Source of the DNA: Marinilabiliales bacterium
GTDB lineage: Bacteria; Bacteroidota; Bacteroidia; Bacteroidales; UBA12077
Length of the DNA stretch: 6,267 nucleotides
Assembly: GCA_002869305.1 (NCBI GenBank)
Contig: PKTC01000072.1
Span: forward strand, 1 to 6,267
Reading direction: 5' to 3'
Below the pieces are notes generated by a model. The model did no database searches. It was given only the letters and a program-made list of their open reading frames with translations, and was not told where the DNA came from. Below are positions 5,274 through 6,267 of the stretch, piece after piece. Each line of letters opens with the position of its first letter. The first letter of the stretch is position 1. The position numbers and the translations under genes were made by a program.

Positions 5274-6267
5274 ATCCGCTTTATTACTAATAACTGTCCA
5301 ATTATTAGTAATTACCTCGGCTTTTGCGCTGAGCGAAGAATTCTCGAAAAATTTGCACAAAGAATTTAATACAGATGCAAATACTCTCTTACTTATTCAA
5401 AATAAGTTTGGCGACGTTGACATCAATAACTGGGAAAAGGATAAAGTAACTATAGATGTTATCATTACGGTAGATCATAAAAATGAAGCACGAGCTAAAG
5501 AGTTAATTGATTACATTGAAGTTAAGTTTAGTCAAACTGGAAATACCATTGAAGCGATTACAGAAATTGATGACAAATTTAGCAAGTGGAATACTTTTAC
5601 CTTTAATGATAATAACAAAGAGTTTAGTATCGATTACAAGGTATATATGCCTAAAAAAATAAAAATTGATATAGAAAACCGCTATGGAAGTGTTTTTATT
5701 AATGAAATTGAAGGTCATGCAAAAATTGCAGTTAAATATGGAAATTTAAAAATTAATAAGATTACAAGAGGAAATGTTAAACCTTTAAGCGAAGTTTATC
5801 TTGCTTATTCAAATGGTACCATTGAAGAAAGTAATTGGTTAAATCTAACCTTAAAGTATTCCAAATTAGAAATTGAAGAAACAAAAGCTTTAATTGCGGT
5901 TACTAAATACTCGAAATTATATGTTGACAAAGCAAGTTCTATTGTGTGCGAATCAAAATATGATGAGTACAGATTAGGAAAGATTACAAACTTTGTTGCA
6001 AGCTCAGCTTATACAGGATTTGATATTAACGAAATATATAAAAAGCTCGAATTTGATAACAGATATTGAAGTATGGATGTAGATTTTGTATCTGCAAACT
6101 TTGAAAAGATTTCCATCGATAATGAATACGGAAATATCGATATTGGAATTGACCCAAATGCATCCTATAATATTAAGGGTTATGCAAAATATGCTGATAT
6201 TGATTATCCTCATGATGGCAGAGTAAGCAGAATAAAAGAGAGTACTTCCTTACAAATTGAAGGTTTA
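5254..6267 (+). pseudogene. Exported beta-repeat protein (DUF4097-like putative adhesin), interrupted by an in-frame TGA; 3' end outside window
   Basis: Translation from the ATG at 5254 gives 271 residues before TGA at 6067-6069. Residues 1-25 are a signal peptide (likely cut at AFA|L). The rest has short strands built around [N/K]-x-[Y/F]-[small]-x-x-x-[I/V]. The aromatic falls at 52, 144, 162, 185, 202, 219, 236, 253 and 271, a spacing of 17 residues through the centre. This suits a right-handed beta-helix or roll like the DUF4097 putative adhesins often found after sigma / anti-sigma pairs. The TGA follows Tyr271 exactly where other repeats have G, S, D or T. Compare ENRYGSVFI at 141 with DNRY-stop-SMDV. 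The frame then continues 66 codons to the window edge with two more repeats (NEYGNIDIG, AKYADID). A single G-to-T change from GGA would explain it. If real, it truncates the protein or splits it, with possible restart at ATG 6073. Its start overlaps the anti-sigma gene. Cellular location would be periplasm or outer envelope; its ligand is unknown. Confidence 0.8.
6067..6069 (+). other. In-frame TGA stop inside the beta-repeat gene
   Basis: The context is TAT-TGA-AGT. The paralogous internal repeat at residues 144-146 (about 5683-5691) reads TAT-GGA-AGT, so one base separates the stop from the expected glycine codon. It could be a true nonsense mutation, a sequencing error, or a recoded stop; the first two are more likely. 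Confidence 0.8.

Noticed and set aside
6067..6069. Alternative genetic code with TGA read as glycine
   Set aside because: No other gene here has an internal TGA, the TBDR ends at a TGA right after the expected terminal aromatic, and the genes are clearly Bacteroidota.
5503..6213. Minus-strand open frames opposite the beta-repeat gene
   Set aside because: Rich in Ile, Asn and Phe as expected from the complement of AT-rich coding DNA; no recognisable domain.

Overview
The window looks like a chromosomal piece of a Bacteroidota genome. The evidence is the AT-rich coding sequence, weak or absent Shine-Dalgarno sites, promoters of the TTTG / TAnnTTTG type, an M28-type peptidase tail with a PDZ domain, a TonB-dependent receptor (TBDR), a Bacteroidota-style ECF sigma / anti-sigma pair and a Lys-Lys-start lipoprotein. 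I cannot assign a genus. There is no rRNA, tRNA, CRISPR array or insertion sequence, and no gene-free stretch over 300 bases.

Left block, 1-1207, plus strand: the 3' end of a PDZ-containing protein, probably an exported M28-family aminopeptidase, is followed 10 bases later by an unrecognised five-helix membrane protein with an extracytoplasmic beta-rich domain. The block closes at a clear hairpin terminator (1171-1207).

Middle block, 1219-3988, minus strand: a very acidic 72-residue lipoprotein has its own probable promoter. Upstream of it on the same strand is a two-gene unit: a small unrecognised protein (3557-3988), then a 684-codon TBDR of BtuB-like architecture. Both proteins begin with the same short motif (F-x-x-W-x-R-K-x-Y-x-x-F-x-x-x-G-K). 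In the receptor the motif precedes a signal-peptide hydrophobic core; in the small protein it does not. A near-consensus promoter lies just upstream of the small gene.

Right block, 4140-6267, plus strand, divergent from the receptor unit: an ECF sigma factor, a single-pass probable anti-sigma factor, and an exported beta-repeat protein of the DUF4097-like putative adhesin type. The last two overlap by 20 bases. The third gene carries an in-frame TGA at 6067-6069, exactly where its own repeats have Gly, Ser or another small residue. The same frame then stays open for 66 more codons to the window edge with the same repeat pattern, so I annotate it as an interrupted gene. This block is probably an envelope-responsive regulatory operon.

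The items most worth a second look are the broken beta-repeat gene, the duplicated N-terminal motif in adjacent genes, and an imperfect palindrome filling the spacer of the probable sigma-operon promoter. I see no convincing new defence or mobile system.
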